64,000 nucleotides of DNA from Micromonospora inositola (lineage in GTDB: Bacteria > Actinomycetota > Actinomycetes > Mycobacteriales > Micromonosporaceae). Location of the stretch: assembly GCF_900090285.1 (NCBI RefSeq), contig NZ_LT607754.1, forward strand, positions 6,288,001-6,352,000, given 5' to 3'. The notes beneath the pieces are model-generated. The model saw only the letters and a list, made by a program, of their open reading frames with translations, did no database searches and was not told the DNA's origin. A program made the position numbers and the translations under genes. Below are positions 8,464 to 17,150 of the stretch, piece by piece (position 1 is the stretch's first letter; each line of letters opens with the position of its first letter).

Positions 8464-9747
8464 GTGGGCTGGGTGGGGCGACTGTTCGACGCGCGCGACA
8501 AGCTGGCGCGGATGCTGCTGCTGGACCTCAGCGGCGTCGGCTATCTGGTCTTCGGCACCCAGGCCGGAGGCTCGCCGACGGCCACACAGTGGATCCTCGC
8601 GGCGGTCGCGTTCGGCGTCGCGCTGGTGTTCCACCGCCGGCCGCTGGTCAACCTGGTGGGACAGGTCGCGCTGCTGGCGGTCGCGATCCCCGTCCTCGAC
8701 GACACGACGATCAATCAGGTGGGTGCCAGCTGGGCGTTGCTCGAGTTGGCCATGTGGGCGCACCGGCCGCGGATCATCTGGCTGGCCGCCGGGCTGCTGG
8801 CCACGGTCGACCTGACCGATTCGATCGGCGACCCGTTCCGCCGGTTCCTCTCCGGTGTCTTCGGGCTGACGGTGGAGGTCGGCGTGCCGCTGCTGCTCGG
8901 TCTGGTCATCCGGACCACCCGGGAACTCGGCCGGCAGGCCGAGGAGCGGGCGGCGGAGGAGCAGCGCCGGCGCGAGTCGGAGAGCCGCGCCGCGCGCGCC
9001 GACGAACGCAGCGCCATCGCCCGCGAACTGCACGACGTGGTCGCACATCACGTGGCGTCGATGGTGCTGCGGGTCGGCGTGGCCCGGCATGTGCTCACGG
9101 ACCTGGATCCGCGGGTGGGCGAGGTCTTCGACGACGTGCACGGCACGGGGACCGCGGCCTTGGCGGATCTGCGCCGGCTGGTCGCGGTCCTGCGCAACCC
9201 CGATGGGGTACGCGGTGACGCGGCGCTGACCGCGATCGAGCCGTCGGCGCTTCCGGCGGCACTCGGCGCGGCGGTCGATCGGGCCCGCCAGGCCGGTGTC
9301 ACCGTGGAGGCCGACATCGACCCGGCGGTCGGTTCGCTCGATGCGGTTCGGGGCCTGGCGGTGTTGCGACTGACCCAGGAGGCGTTGACCAACGTGGCCA
9401 AGCATGCCGGTACGTCCGCGCTGGCGCGCCTGTCGGTTTCCGTGGTCGACGGGGCCGTCCACTGGGAGGTCACGGACAACGGCCGCGGCCGGGTGCCGGC
9501 GGCGGTGCCGTCCGGTGGCGGCCACGGCATCACCGGCATGCGCGAGCGCGTCGAAGTCCTCGGCGGTCAACTGGAGGCGGGTCCCACCGGCACGGGTTGG
9601 CAGGTCGGTACCGTCCTCCCGGCCGCGGTCTCCGCGTCCGCCTCCGCGCGGACGGCTGCTCCCCTCCCGCCCGCCGGCGCGCCGGCTCCGTCGGCGCCCC
9701 GCGAAAGCGGGGCCTCGCCGGCACCGGCCGCGCCGGAGCCGGCATGA
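8464..9747 (+). CDS. Sensor histidine kinase, NarL/DesK type
   Basis: 427 residues from a GTG start. Four or so N-terminal membrane helices (to about residue 150) form the sensor part. A coiled Arg/Glu-rich linker leads to a HisKA_3 dimerisation domain with ERSAIARELHDVVAHH; H190 is the predicted phosphorylated residue. The HATPase_c domain has its N box near N310 (TNVAKHAG), DNG at 338-340 and a glycine-rich box at about 351-358. A Pro/Ala-rich tail follows. It autophosphorylates and passes phosphate to the response regulator whose start overlaps its stop (ATGA). The signal is not evident; few residues are outside the membrane, as in DesK-like membrane-stress sensors. Confidence 0.92.
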   Translation: MGWVGRLFDARDKLARMLLLDLSGVGYLVFGTQAGGSPTATQWILAAVAFGVALVFHRRPLVNLVGQVALLAVAIPVLDDTTINQVGASWALLELAMWAHRPRIIWLAAGLLATVDLTDSIGDPFRRFLSGVFGLTVEVGVPLLLGLVIRTTRELGRQAEERAAEEQRRRESESRAARADERSAIARELHDVVAHHVASMVLRVGVARHVLTDLDPRVGEVFDDVHGTGTAALADLRRLVAVLRNPDGVRGDAALTAIEPSALPAALGAAVDRARQAGVTVEADIDPAVGSLDAVRGLAVLRLTQEALTNVAKHAGTSALARLSVSVVDGAVHWEVTDNGRGRVPAAVPSGGGHGITGMRERVEVLGGQLEAGPTGTGWQVGTVLPAAVSASASARTAAPLPPAGAPAPSAPRESGASPAPAAPEPA

Positions 9748-10370
9748 TCCGCGTCCTGCTGGTCGACGACCAGCACCTCATCCGCGCGGGCCTGCGCATG
9801 CTCTGCGACGCGCAGCCCGACATCGAGGTGGTCGGCGAGGCCGACAACGGCCGGGAGGCGATCTCCCTCGCCGCGCGGCTCGTCCCCGACGTCGTCGTCA
9901 TGGACCTGCGCATGCCCGGCGTCGACGGGATCACCGCGACCAGCCGCATCCTCGCCGACCGCCCCGCCACCCGGGTCCTGGTGCTGACCACGTTCGGCGA
10001 CGACGATCACCTCTATCCGGCCCTGACCGCCGGTGCCTGCGGGTTCCTGCTCAAGGACGCGCCGCCGGCCGACCTGCTGGACGGCGTCCGCCGGGCCGCG
10101 GCGGGCGACAGCCCGTTCAGCCAGGAGGTGCTGCAGCGCCTGGTCCAGCGCGCGGTGCACGCCCGCGCCGAGACGCCGCGGCCGGCCCAGGGACTGACCG
10201 CGCGCGAACAGGACGTGCTGAACCTGGTCGCCGAGGGTCTGTCCAACACGGAGATCGCCGACCGGCTCCACATCGGCGTCACCACGGTCAAGACCCACAT
10301 CACCAGCCTGATGACCAAGACCAACAGCCCCAACCGGGTACGCCTGGCCCTGTTCGCCCACGGCACCTGA
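9744..10370 (+). CDS. LuxR/NarL-family response regulator
   Basis: 208 residues. A receiver domain (about 1-120) carries the acidic pair at D8-D9, phosphoacceptor D54 and K104. A LuxR-type helix-turn-helix domain (about 148-205) carries LTAREQDVLNLVAEG and the recognition helix region ending VKTHITSLM. The start at 9744 overlaps the kinase stop by 4 nt, so the two are translated as a pair and almost certainly act as cognate partners. Target genes are unknown; the downstream MFS transporter on the same strand is a plausible one. No operator can be named from the sequence. Confidence 0.93.
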   Translation: MIRVLLVDDQHLIRAGLRMLCDAQPDIEVVGEADNGREAISLAARLVPDVVVMDLRMPGVDGITATSRILADRPATRVLVLTTFGDDDHLYPALTAGACGFLLKDAPPADLLDGVRRAAAGDSPFSQEVLQRLVQRAVHARAETPRPAQGLTAREQDVLNLVAEGLSNTEIADRLHIGVTTVKTHITSLMTKTNSPNRVRLALFAHGT

Positions 10371-10386
10371 GGGTTGCCGGCCGGTC

Positions 10387-10406
10387 GACCGACCGACCGA
10401 CCGACC
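10387..10406. repeat. GACC tetranucleotide repeat
   Basis: Five perfect tandem copies of GACC lie in the gap between the response regulator stop and the MFS transporter. Because 20 bases do not encode anything here, a length change would alter only the spacing upstream of the transporter. It is a simple sequence repeat that could be unstable; no function is implied. Confidence 0.6.
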
Positions 10407-10476
10407 GGTGATTTTGCGGGCGGCGCCCCGTCAGCGCCTCCGTGGGACGATGCGGTGGCGACGGGAGGGGTGGGAG

Positions 10477-11703
10477 ATGACGCCGGAGGTTTCGCCGGGC
10501 AGGGCCAGGGCGTCGCTCGTCGTGCTGTCCCTCACCGCGTTCGCGTTCATCACGACCGAGTTGCTGCCGATCGGCCTGCTCACCCTCATCGCACCGGACC
10601 TGGACCGCTCGCGCTCGCAGGTGGGCCTGCTGGTCAGCGGGTACGCCGTCGTGGTCGTGCTGGCGTCCGTGCCGCTGACCCGGCTGACCCACCGGATCCC
10701 CCGCCGCCGGCTGCTGGGCGTCACCATGGTCCTGTTCGCGGCCGCGAACGCCGTGGCCGCGCTCGCGTCGACGTACGCCGTGCTGGCCGGCGCCCGCCTG
10801 GTGACCGCCCTCACCCAGGCCCTGTTCTGGTCCGTCGCCTCGGCGACCGTGACCGGCCCCTTCCCGGTCGCCGTGCGCGGCCGGGTGGTGGCGCTGTTCT
10901 CGACCGGGGCGGCGCTCGCCCCGGTGCTCGGGGTCCCGCTCGGCACCTGGCTCGGGCAGCAGGCCGGCTGGCGGGCGTCGTTCGCCGTCCTGGCCGGGGT
11001 CGGCCTGGCGACGGCCGCCGCGGTGGTCGTGCTGATCCCGACCTACCCGCCGGCCGCCGGCGGTGCCGCCCGCGGCACCGCGCCCGACGCGCGGCGCTTC
11101 GCGATGCTCCTGGTCGCGACCGCCCTCGGCGTCACCGGCTTCCTGACCCTGCAGACGTACGTCACCCCGTTCCTGCTCGACGTCAGCGGCTTCACCGCTG
11201 CCGCGCTGGCGCCGCTGCTGTTCGTCTCCGGCGCGGCCGGCGTCGCCGGCACGATTGCCGTGGCCCGCACCCTCGACGCCCACCCGATCGCTTCGCTGGT
11301 GGCGCCGTTGAGCATCGGTACGGCCAGCCTGCTCGGCCTGTACGCGCTCGGTGCGCTCGAGCCCGCCACGGTCTGCCTGCTCGCCGGCGTCGGGTTCGCC
11401 TACGCGGCGTTCGCCACCGCCGTGCAGAACCGGATGCTGCAACTCGCCCCCGGCAGCACCGACCTCGCGTCGGCCGGGGTCAGCACAGCCTTCAACGCCG
11501 GCATCGCGACGGGCTCGCTGCTCGGCGGCGCGCTGCTGCCCGGCCCGGGGCCCCAGCTGCTCGCGCTGGTCGGCGGATTGCTGACGCTGGCCGCGCTGGG
11601 GGTGCTCGCCGTCGACGCCCGACGCGCACCGGCCCCTCCGGTGCCGGCGGCACGCCCCGCAGCGGGCCGTGAAGGGGACGAAACGACCGCTGCTGCTCGT
11701 TGA
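10477..11703 (+). CDS. Major facilitator superfamily efflux transporter (DHA1-like)
   Basis: 408 residues with about twelve membrane helices. The N-terminal half shows the DHA1/sugar-or-drug-efflux pattern TTELLPIGLL in helix 1, an Arg-rich cytoplasmic loop (RLTHRIPRRRL) after helix 2, and the GxxxGPxxG-like stretch SATVTGPFPV followed by LGVPLGTWLGQ in helix 5. I chose the ATG at 10477 because GGAGGGG lies upstream; a longer frame from 10408 has no good ribosome binding site. It probably exports a small molecule by proton antiport. Substrate is unknown. The convergent gene at 11775 is not functionally linked by sequence. Confidence 0.85.
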   Translation: MTPEVSPGRARASLVVLSLTAFAFITTELLPIGLLTLIAPDLDRSRSQVGLLVSGYAVVVVLASVPLTRLTHRIPRRRLLGVTMVLFAAANAVAALASTYAVLAGARLVTALTQALFWSVASATVTGPFPVAVRGRVVALFSTGAALAPVLGVPLGTWLGQQAGWRASFAVLAGVGLATAAAVVVLIPTYPPAAGGAARGTAPDARRFAMLLVATALGVTGFLTLQTYVTPFLLDVSGFTAAALAPLLFVSGAAGVAGTIAVARTLDAHPIASLVAPLSIGTASLLGLYALGALEPATVCLLAGVGFAYAAFATAVQNRMLQLAPGSTDLASAGVSTAFNAGIATGSLLGGALLPGPGPQLLALVGGLLTLAALGVLAVDARRAPAPPVPAARPAAGREGDETTAAAR

Positions 11704-11774
11704 CGCCACCAGCCCTTGGTCCGGGCGTGCTCCCGCGCGCCGGGAATGCTCGCTCCCCTGGTGGGTGCCTGCGG

Positions 11775-13073
11775 TCAGTCGAGGCCCAGGCCGCGTCGCC
11801 CCGTGGCGTTGAGAGCCTCGGGCTGGAAGCGGTTGGGCCAGGTGCGCTCGTAGTGCTCCTCGGGGAAGTCGGCGGGGCTGGACCCGGTGTGGAAGGCTTC
11901 CCGGACGGTGGCCGCGTACCGCTCGTTGCGGGGGCACCAGGGGGCTGCGGGGATGTACATGACGTTGCCCCAGCCCTGTTGGTTCTGGACCGGCGCCACG
12001 CTGTGGATCATGTCGCTGTGCCACCAGACGGAGTCACCGGCCCTGACGTCGGGGATGCCGGCGAGGGCTCGCATGAGCAGCGGGTGCCAGGTCTCGCTGG
12101 CGGGGAAGACCTGGTTGACCGTGACGCCGCACATGTCGTCCTCGGGCACGTCGGCCAGCAGCGGCCGGAGCATCAGGTAGGCCATGGCCTCGGGGATCGG
12201 GACGGTGTGCAGCACCCCCTGGTCGTGGTCCATGTCGGACAGGGCGGTCCAGCCCTGGAAGGTGCGGAAGGCGGAGCACATGGTGGTGCCGGGGTACTGC
12301 GGTCCGGCGGTGCGGTAGGCGGCGTCCCAGGGGTCGTACTGCTCGACGGTGCCGTCGAAGAGGTGGCGGAAGGCCTTCTGGTACGCCTCGGTCATCCACA
12401 GGTCGAGGGTGCCGGGGTCGAGGTGGGTGCCCAGGCCGTTGGAGTCCACGCCCGGCGGCCGGCGGCGGATCCGGTCGGGGTAGAGCGAGTCGCGGTCCGG
12501 GTCGAACCACCGCACCCCCTCGGACTCGTGCTTCCACTGGCTGTTGAGGAACGCCTGGACTCGGGCCATCCGGTCGCTCTGGCGGGCCTGCATCTGCGCC
12601 GGCGACCAGTAGATGGGGTAGATCTCCGGCTTGGAGCCGACGCTGCCGAAGAAGTCGTCGCCGGGCCCGCGGTACGTGTCGAAGAACGCGTTGCTCTCGA
12701 CGTACTCGACGATGTCGCGGTCCCAGCCGAGCGCCTGCTCGCGATCGAAGTGCCCGCGCACGACGAGGCAACCGCGGCGGCGCAGCTTCGCCAGCGCGTG
12801 CGCCGGGACGGTGCCGGCTTCGAGGTCGGCGTAGTCGACGACCGGCCAGATCGTCTCGCCCCGCTCACGGGCGGCGGTGATCTCATCGACCTCGACCCGG
12901 ATCCGCTGCTCGACGACGGCGAACACCTCCTCGACCGTCCGGCCGGAGGCTTCGATGCGGGCGCGCAGCGCGGCTTTGATCCGCCGGATGGCGCCGGGCA
13001 GGTCCGCCGGCGTCGATTCCCAGTGCGGCAGCGGCGGGAGCGGGGCGGTGGCGAGGACGGGGTGGGCGCTCAC
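11775..13073 (-). CDS. DUF1479 (YbiU-like) Fe(II)/2-oxoglutarate-type dioxygenase
   Basis: 432 residues from a GTG start with AAGGAG upstream. The sequence matches the DUF1479 family, distant relatives of phytanoyl-CoA dioxygenases: GTHLDPGTLDLW contains the His-x-Asp iron ligands (H217, D219), and WWHSDMIHSVAP supplies the distal His (H357), with an Arg further on for 2-oxoglutarate. No signal peptide is present, so it is cytoplasmic. Its substrate is not known. It is transcribed divergently from a ROK regulator, with a palindrome in the shared 86-bp intergenic region, so it is the obvious target of that regulator. The link to ROK suggests a sugar-related substrate or inducer (inference). 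Confidence 0.82.
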   Translation of the reverse strand: MSAHPVLATAPLPPLPHWESTPADLPGAIRRIKAALRARIEASGRTVEEVFAVVEQRIRVEVDEITAARERGETIWPVVDYADLEAGTVPAHALAKLRRRGCLVVRGHFDREQALGWDRDIVEYVESNAFFDTYRGPGDDFFGSVGSKPEIYPIYWSPAQMQARQSDRMARVQAFLNSQWKHESEGVRWFDPDRDSLYPDRIRRRPPGVDSNGLGTHLDPGTLDLWMTEAYQKAFRHLFDGTVEQYDPWDAAYRTAGPQYPGTTMCSAFRTFQGWTALSDMDHDQGVLHTVPIPEAMAYLMLRPLLADVPEDDMCGVTVNQVFPASETWHPLLMRALAGIPDVRAGDSVWWHSDMIHSVAPVQNQQGWGNVMYIPAAPWCPRNERYAATVREAFHTGSSPADFPEEHYERTWPNRFQPEALNATGRRGLGLD

Positions 13074-13132
13074 GGCACGACTCCTTCTAGTTAGGGCTCC
13101 TTCTTTGAAGAACTGTAGGGGGCGGACCCTTT

Positions 13133-13153
13133 CTAGGCAAGACTCCTGCCTAG
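13133..13153. promoter_or_regulatory. Palindromic operator between DUF1479 gene and ROK gene
   Basis: A perfect 7-bp inverted repeat, CTAGGCA and TGCCTAG with a 7-nt spacer, ends 6 nt before the ROK start codon. Its position right at the ROK start would let a bound regulator block its own gene, and it lies close enough to the divergent DUF1479 promoter to control that as well. Binding by the adjacent ROK protein is inferred. Confidence 0.55.
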
Positions 13154-13159
13154 AATTGG

Positions 13160-14368
13160 GTGGTGACCGCCGCCAAGCCCTCGCTGGAGCTGCTCCGCTC
13201 GCTGACCGACGAGCACGTGCTCCGGGAGTTGATGCAGGCCAACCGTCTGACCCGGGCCGACCTGGCGGCCCGCAGCGGCCTGTCCAAGCCCACCGTGGGC
13301 GAGAGCGTGCGCCGGCTCACCGGAGCGGGACTGGTGGTGGACACCGGGGAACGGACCCCCGGCGGGCGCGGCCGCGGTCGCGTCGGCTCGTACTACGCCC
13401 TCGCCGACACCGTCGGCACCGCCCTGGCCATCAGCATCGCTCCCGGCGGCGTCGTGGCCGAACGCATCGACGCCCACGGAGACGTCCTCACGCGGACCCG
13501 GCACGACATCAGCCGGCCGGCCCGACCGGAGCAGGTGGCGGCCGCACTGCGTACCGCCGCCGCACAGGCGCAGGAGGACGCCGGAGGACCGAGTCGGCTG
13601 GCGGTCGTCAGCGCCGCCGACCCGGTTGAGCGCGCCACCGGTCGACTGATCCGACTGCCCGACGCGCCGTTCCTACTCGGCGAACTCGACCCGGTCGACG
13701 TTCTGGCGCCACAGGTCGCCGGGCCGGTCACCGTCGACAATGACGTCAACTGGGCGGCACAGGCCGAACGCGACACCGATCCGACGAACCTGAGCGACTT
13801 CGCCTACGTCTTCCTCGGCGAAGGACTCGGGTGCGCGGTCGTCAGCGACGGCGAGATACGCCGCGGGCATGCCGGCGTCGCCGGCGAGATCGCGCACCTC
13901 ATCACCATCGGCCCACACGGCCAGGCAACCCGCTTCATCGAAGTGTTCGCCGAACTCGACCTGCGCCGCGCCGGAACGACAGCCATCGACGTCGACCGCC
14001 TTCTCCAGCTCGCCAACGCTCGGGAACCCTCGGCGACGGCCGCTCGCCACGCGGTCGGGCACGCCATCAGTGGCGTCCTCGCCGCCATCGTCGCGCTCAC
14101 CGACCCGCGGTTGGTCATCCTCGGCGGCCCCTGGGGAAGCCACCCGGCGATCCTCGACGCCATCACCGCAGCCTTCACCCGCATGCCCCGCCACGTCGAG
14201 GTTCGCGGGGCGCAGCTGACGGAGGAACCGTCGCTGACCGGCGCACGGACCGACGCGCTCAACCGCCTCCGCTCAGCCATCATCGCCATCCCCCACCGGG
14301 CACCTTCCTCAGCAACCCGCACTTCGGCAACCGGCTCTCTGAACGAGCCGACGCATGGCCACGTGTAA
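13160..14368 (+). CDS. ROK-family transcriptional regulator lacking the zinc cysteine motif
   Basis: 402 residues from a GTG. The N-terminal winged helix-turn-helix (about 10-65, LTRADLAARSGLSKPTVGESVRRL) is followed by an actin-like ROK sugar-sensing domain with the VENDVN-type sequence VTVDNDVNWAA and GHAGVAGEIAHL. Where ROK proteins usually carry a CxCGxxGCxE zinc motif, this one reads GPHGQATRFIEVF, so the cysteines are gone. It may bind a ligand without zinc or have a divergent effector. It diverges from the DUF1479 gene and has a palindrome at its own start. Most ROK regulators repress catabolic genes and are released by a sugar. Confidence 0.88.
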   Translation: MVTAAKPSLELLRSLTDEHVLRELMQANRLTRADLAARSGLSKPTVGESVRRLTGAGLVVDTGERTPGGRGRGRVGSYYALADTVGTALAISIAPGGVVAERIDAHGDVLTRTRHDISRPARPEQVAAALRTAAAQAQEDAGGPSRLAVVSAADPVERATGRLIRLPDAPFLLGELDPVDVLAPQVAGPVTVDNDVNWAAQAERDTDPTNLSDFAYVFLGEGLGCAVVSDGEIRRGHAGVAGEIAHLITIGPHGQATRFIEVFAELDLRRAGTTAIDVDRLLQLANAREPSATAARHAVGHAISGVLAAIVALTDPRLVILGGPWGSHPAILDAITAAFTRMPRHVEVRGAQLTEEPSLTGARTDALNRLRSAIIAIPHRAPSSATRTSATGSLNEPTHGHV

Positions 14369-14470
14369 AACCCGCGCCGCCGAGGGAGCGATCGCAGGCG
14401 CATGGCAGAGCGCCCGAAGACCCGGTGACGCGGCTCCGGCCCAAAGTGCAACTCGATGATCTGGTACTTT

Positions 14471-14490
14471 GCCGCAGCGAACGCTGCGGC
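14471..14490. other. Perfect GC-rich hairpin upstream of lipoprotein gene
   Basis: An 8-bp perfect stem (GCCGCAGC / GCTGCGGC) with a GAAC tetraloop lies 17 nt before the ATG of the lipoprotein gene, directly ahead of the ribosome binding site GGGGGAG. In the leader RNA it would form a stable stem-loop. It might end transcripts coming from the ROK gene or protect the lipoprotein mRNA 5' end. No T-run follows it. Confidence 0.5.
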
Positions 14491-14507
14491 ACACGGGGGA
14501 GCAAACC

Positions 14508-15002
14508 ATGCGCTCGGCTCGGCTTGGACTACTCAGCTCGGTCATCATGGCGGTAGCCGTCGTCGTGGCCGGCTGCACCGATGGCACCGACTCGGCGAGC
14601 GACTCCGCGAAAGCGGGCGGCGGTAACACGGCGGCCACAGCGGAGTCGACCTCTGCGAGCGCCACCCCAGACGGCGCTCCGGGCATGAACGCCGACACCA
14701 GGACCGCCTGCACCACCATCAGCGGTGACATCGAGACCACCATGGCGAAGGTCGCCAAGGCGGAGAAGATCGGACCTCCGGCTGGGCACTCCGCTGTCAG
14801 CGCCGAATACTCCGCTGGCGCCGCAGGGCTCTACGCGCACATGTTCACCGCAAGCACCAAGGTCAACGACGCCGCGAAGCACGTCGCGACCGCCATGTCG
14901 GACCTCGCCGACACGTACGCAACGGCCCCCGAAGAGACGCCGAGCAAGACGACCCTGAGCACCGCCGTCAAGCAGTTCCAGGCCGCCTGCGCGGCCAACT
15001 GA
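14508..15002 (+). CDS. Small secreted lipoprotein, function unknown
   Basis: 164 residues from the ATG at 14508 (GGGGGAG upstream). The N-terminus is a lipoprotein signal peptide with lipobox VVAGC, followed by a Ser/Thr/Ala/Gly-rich linker of about 40 residues and a small helical domain from about residue 70. That domain has two cysteines (TACTTI and QAACAAN) that could form a disulfide linking its start to its end. The protein is expected on the outer face of the membrane. I do not recognise a characterised family; similar lipoproteins are common and uncharacterised in actinomycetes. It converges with the prfH gene. Confidence 0.75.
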   Translation: MRSARLGLLSSVIMAVAVVVAGCTDGTDSASDSAKAGGGNTAATAESTSASATPDGAPGMNADTRTACTTISGDIETTMAKVAKAEKIGPPAGHSAVSAEYSAGAAGLYAHMFTASTKVNDAAKHVATAMSDLADTYATAPEETPSKTTLSTAVKQFQAACAAN

Positions 15003-15043
15003 GAGCTCCTGGCTCCCTGAGTGTCGGAGTCTGCGCCAGCAGA

Positions 15044-15688
15044 TCACGGCGCAGGCGAGGGTAGGTTCGATCCTGACGCTTCCGGACGTTCGACGCGGGT
15101 GGGGTTGCCGCGTACGAGCTCGTCGTGGATGCGCCAGCGGGCGGTGGCGACGGCGTGCCCCGCCTCCTCGTCGCCGTGCTCGATGCGCTGTCGCAGCAGC
15201 TGTATGGCGATCCGGCGGTTGAGGCTGAACTGCCGCTCGGTGTCGACCACGACGACGATGCCCGAGGGACGGTGGGTGGCCCGTACCGCCGTGCTGGCCT
15301 TGTTTCGATGTTGACCGCCGGGGCCGCCGGTGCGGCAGGCCACGATGTCGACATCCGCCTCCGTGAACGTCGTGCGCGGGGTGTCGACCTGGCACGGTTG
15401 GGCGATGACGTACCAGTTCTTTCGGCCGTTGTCGGTCCGGTAGGGGCTGGGGGCCCGCCAGCACAGGGTTCCGCTCCACGAGGCGGCAAACGCGTCGGCG
15501 CCGGCTCCAGCGATTTGGACCAGGACCGATCGGTAGGTGCCGGGCCGGTCACCGGGGACGGTCTGGACCCGATGGGTCTCCAGATTCTGCCGGGTGGCGT
15601 CGGCTTCCAGGCGGCGCAGCAGCCAGGCCAGCGCCCAGGCGCACTCCTGCGGCCCGCGCCCGGCCGACATGAGCAGATGGATGCTCAC
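15044..15688 (-). CDS. prfH: PrfH, class I release-factor homologue for damaged ribosomes
   Basis: 214 residues from a GTG at 15688 that overlaps the rtcB stop by 4 nt. The release-factor catalytic motif is present as GGPGGQHRNK, with GGQ at 124-126, followed by THRPSGIVV. The protein is short and lacks the stop-codon-reading domain 2 architecture of RF1/RF2. PrfH proteins are known to release peptides from ribosomes whose 16S rRNA decoding centre has been cut by a ribotoxin, after which the partner RtcB reseals the RNA. The tight overlap with an RtcB gene supports that assignment. The protein acts on the ribosome in the cytoplasm. An alternative is a general ribosome rescue factor, but the pairing argues against it. 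Confidence 0.88.
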   Translation of the reverse strand: MSIHLLMSAGRGPQECAWALAWLLRRLEADATRQNLETHRVQTVPGDRPGTYRSVLVQIAGAGADAFAASWSGTLCWRAPSPYRTDNGRKNWYVIAQPCQVDTPRTTFTEADVDIVACRTGGPGGQHRNKASTAVRATHRPSGIVVVVDTERQFSLNRRIAIQLLRQRIEHGDEEAGHAVATARWRIHDELVRGNPTRVERPEASGSNLPSPAP

Positions 15689-16833
15689 GGCCGGCCTCGC
15701 TTGCGGCGGTGGTCCCGGCGGTCCCGTTGGGGCGTGGACCTGAGGTCGGGCGTCTTGTACGTGACCAGGGGGACGGTGGTGGCCACGGGCGTGGCAAGGT
15801 CGTGTTCGACGAGGTCGGCGATCACCTGCTCGATGCGTTTGTAGGCCGTTGGTGCCTCCTCGAACAGCAGCTGGCGATCGCCGCACACCACCAGCGACCC
15901 CACCGGCGTGCGGCGTAGCTCCTCGACCGTGTGCTTTGCCCGGCTCCGACGCAGGGCGTCGGCGCGGGACATCTTGCGGCCGGCGCCGTGCGCCACTGAA
16001 TGGTTGGCATCCGGCCCGGCGTGGGCGGACACGAGATAGGAATGGGTGCCTCGCGTACCGGCGATCAGCACGTCGCGGCCGTCACCCGGCGCCGCCCCTT
16101 TGCGGTGCAGGTAGACCCCGTCGCGGATCTCGACCAGGTTGTGGCACTGGTCGACGACCGGCTCGGTGGGCTCGGTCCCCAGGGCATGAGCGACCCGGGC
16201 GGCCATCAGCCGCCGGTTGAGTGATCCCCAGCGTACGGCGTCGTCATGCATCGCCAGGTAGGCGGCGGCATCAGGCGCGGGGCCCGCGCCGTGGACTTCG
16301 GTGTGGGCCCGCAGGATCCGCTCGCCCAGTCCTCGGGAACCGCTGTGGACGATGAGCACGAGGTCGCCGGCGGCGAGCCCGAGACGGATCGCGTGGCCCG
16401 GCTCGAAGACGGTCTCGATCCGCGCCAGCTCGACGAAGTGGTTACCCCGGCCGACCGTCCCGAGGCCCTCCCCATGACCGGCGGGAATATCGCCCTCCAC
16501 GACGGCCCAGGCCGGGTCGTCGACATCCTGCTCGGGGTCCAGTGCGCGGTCGAGGTCGGGGAACCGGGCGGCAAGCTTCGCAGGTACGGCGCGCTTGAGC
16601 TTGATGGGGAACACGGCGATGCCGCAACCGATGTCGGAGCCCACCAGGAACGGGTACAACACGGTCGACGCCATGGCGGCGCCGATGGGGGCGCCCTTAC
16701 CGGGGTGCAGGTCCGGCATGGCAGCGACGTGGATCATGCCGTCGAGGGCGGCCACCTGGTGGCACTGCGCGAGGGCATCGGACTCGATCCAGCTGGTCGG
16801 GGAGGCGAACACGGTGACGGTCGCCGAACACAT
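15685..16833 (-). CDS. rtcB: RtcB-family RNA ligase (PrfH-associated, RtcB2-like)
   Basis: 382 residues from the ATG at 16833, where similarity to RtcB begins; the frame stays open 91 codons further upstream, but that part looks non-coding. Metal and GMP-site motifs are intact: SDIGCG with D67 and C70, GRGNHFVEL with N131 and H132, HSGSRGLG with H163, CHN with H231, and AHGAGRKMSR with H282 as the predicted guanylylated histidine. RtcB joins 2',3'-cyclic phosphate and 5'-OH RNA ends using GTP and Mn(II). The stop overlaps the prfH start (GTGA). The C-terminal tail is Arg/Lys-rich. No RtcR regulator is adjacent. Confidence 0.92.
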   Translation of the reverse strand: MCSATVTVFASPTSWIESDALAQCHQVAALDGMIHVAAMPDLHPGKGAPIGAAMASTVLYPFLVGSDIGCGIAVFPIKLKRAVPAKLAARFPDLDRALDPEQDVDDPAWAVVEGDIPAGHGEGLGTVGRGNHFVELARIETVFEPGHAIRLGLAAGDLVLIVHSGSRGLGERILRAHTEVHGAGPAPDAAAYLAMHDDAVRWGSLNRRLMAARVAHALGTEPTEPVVDQCHNLVEIRDGVYLHRKGAAPGDGRDVLIAGTRGTHSYLVSAHAGPDANHSVAHGAGRKMSRADALRRSRAKHTVEELRRTPVGSLVVCGDRQLLFEEAPTAYKRIEQVIADLVEHDLATPVATTVPLVTYKTPDLRSTPQRDRRDHRRKRGRP

Positions 16834-17150
16834 TGCCGGGGTGGACCGCGGCGGGGACTCCTGCCGGGAGTGTTGCTGAGACAAGACGCTCTCTTCCCTG
16901 GAAAGGGTATGGACGGACGGCGGCATTACGGCGTGGGTCGTCGCCGTGAGGCCTTCGAGTACCGGGGTGCTGTCCGTCAGAACGTCATGGACACCACCTT
17001 CCCTGAGCCCACCGGGCACAGCAAGCGGTTTCGGCCGTACCGGCCCTATGCCTTGTGCTCCACGGCGTCGAGTCCCGCTGCGCGGGAAGGGGGCTGAGGC
17101 CAGCACGGGCCGCCGATACCAACCATCGTGCTACCGAGATGCGGGCCAGC
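16834..17150. other. Upstream region of rtcB, no gene recognised
   Basis: This roughly 320-bp stretch separates rtcB from the IS element. It contains an open frame on the minus strand that continues rtcB upstream without protein-like composition. I see no tRNA, no clear -35/-10 pair and no RtcR or sigma-54 type promoter (GG-N10-GC). An imperfect palindrome around CTTTCCCTGGAAAGG (16894-16908) is the only local structure and is too weak to assign. Confidence 0.4.

Noticed and set aside
7696..9570. 624-codon minus-strand frame opposite the membrane protein and kinase
   Set aside because: It is rich in Arg, Gln, Pro and His, has no motifs and mirrors two well-supported plus-strand genes. It is a by-product of high GC at third positions.
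10387..10406. GACC repeat as a phase-variable switch
   Set aside because: It is outside coding sequence and not within a recognisable promoter; five copies alone do not support a function.
10300..12024. 574-codon minus-strand frame opposite the MFS transporter
   Set aside because: Composition is low-complexity and there is no recognisable domain, whereas the plus strand encodes a clear twelve-helix transporter.
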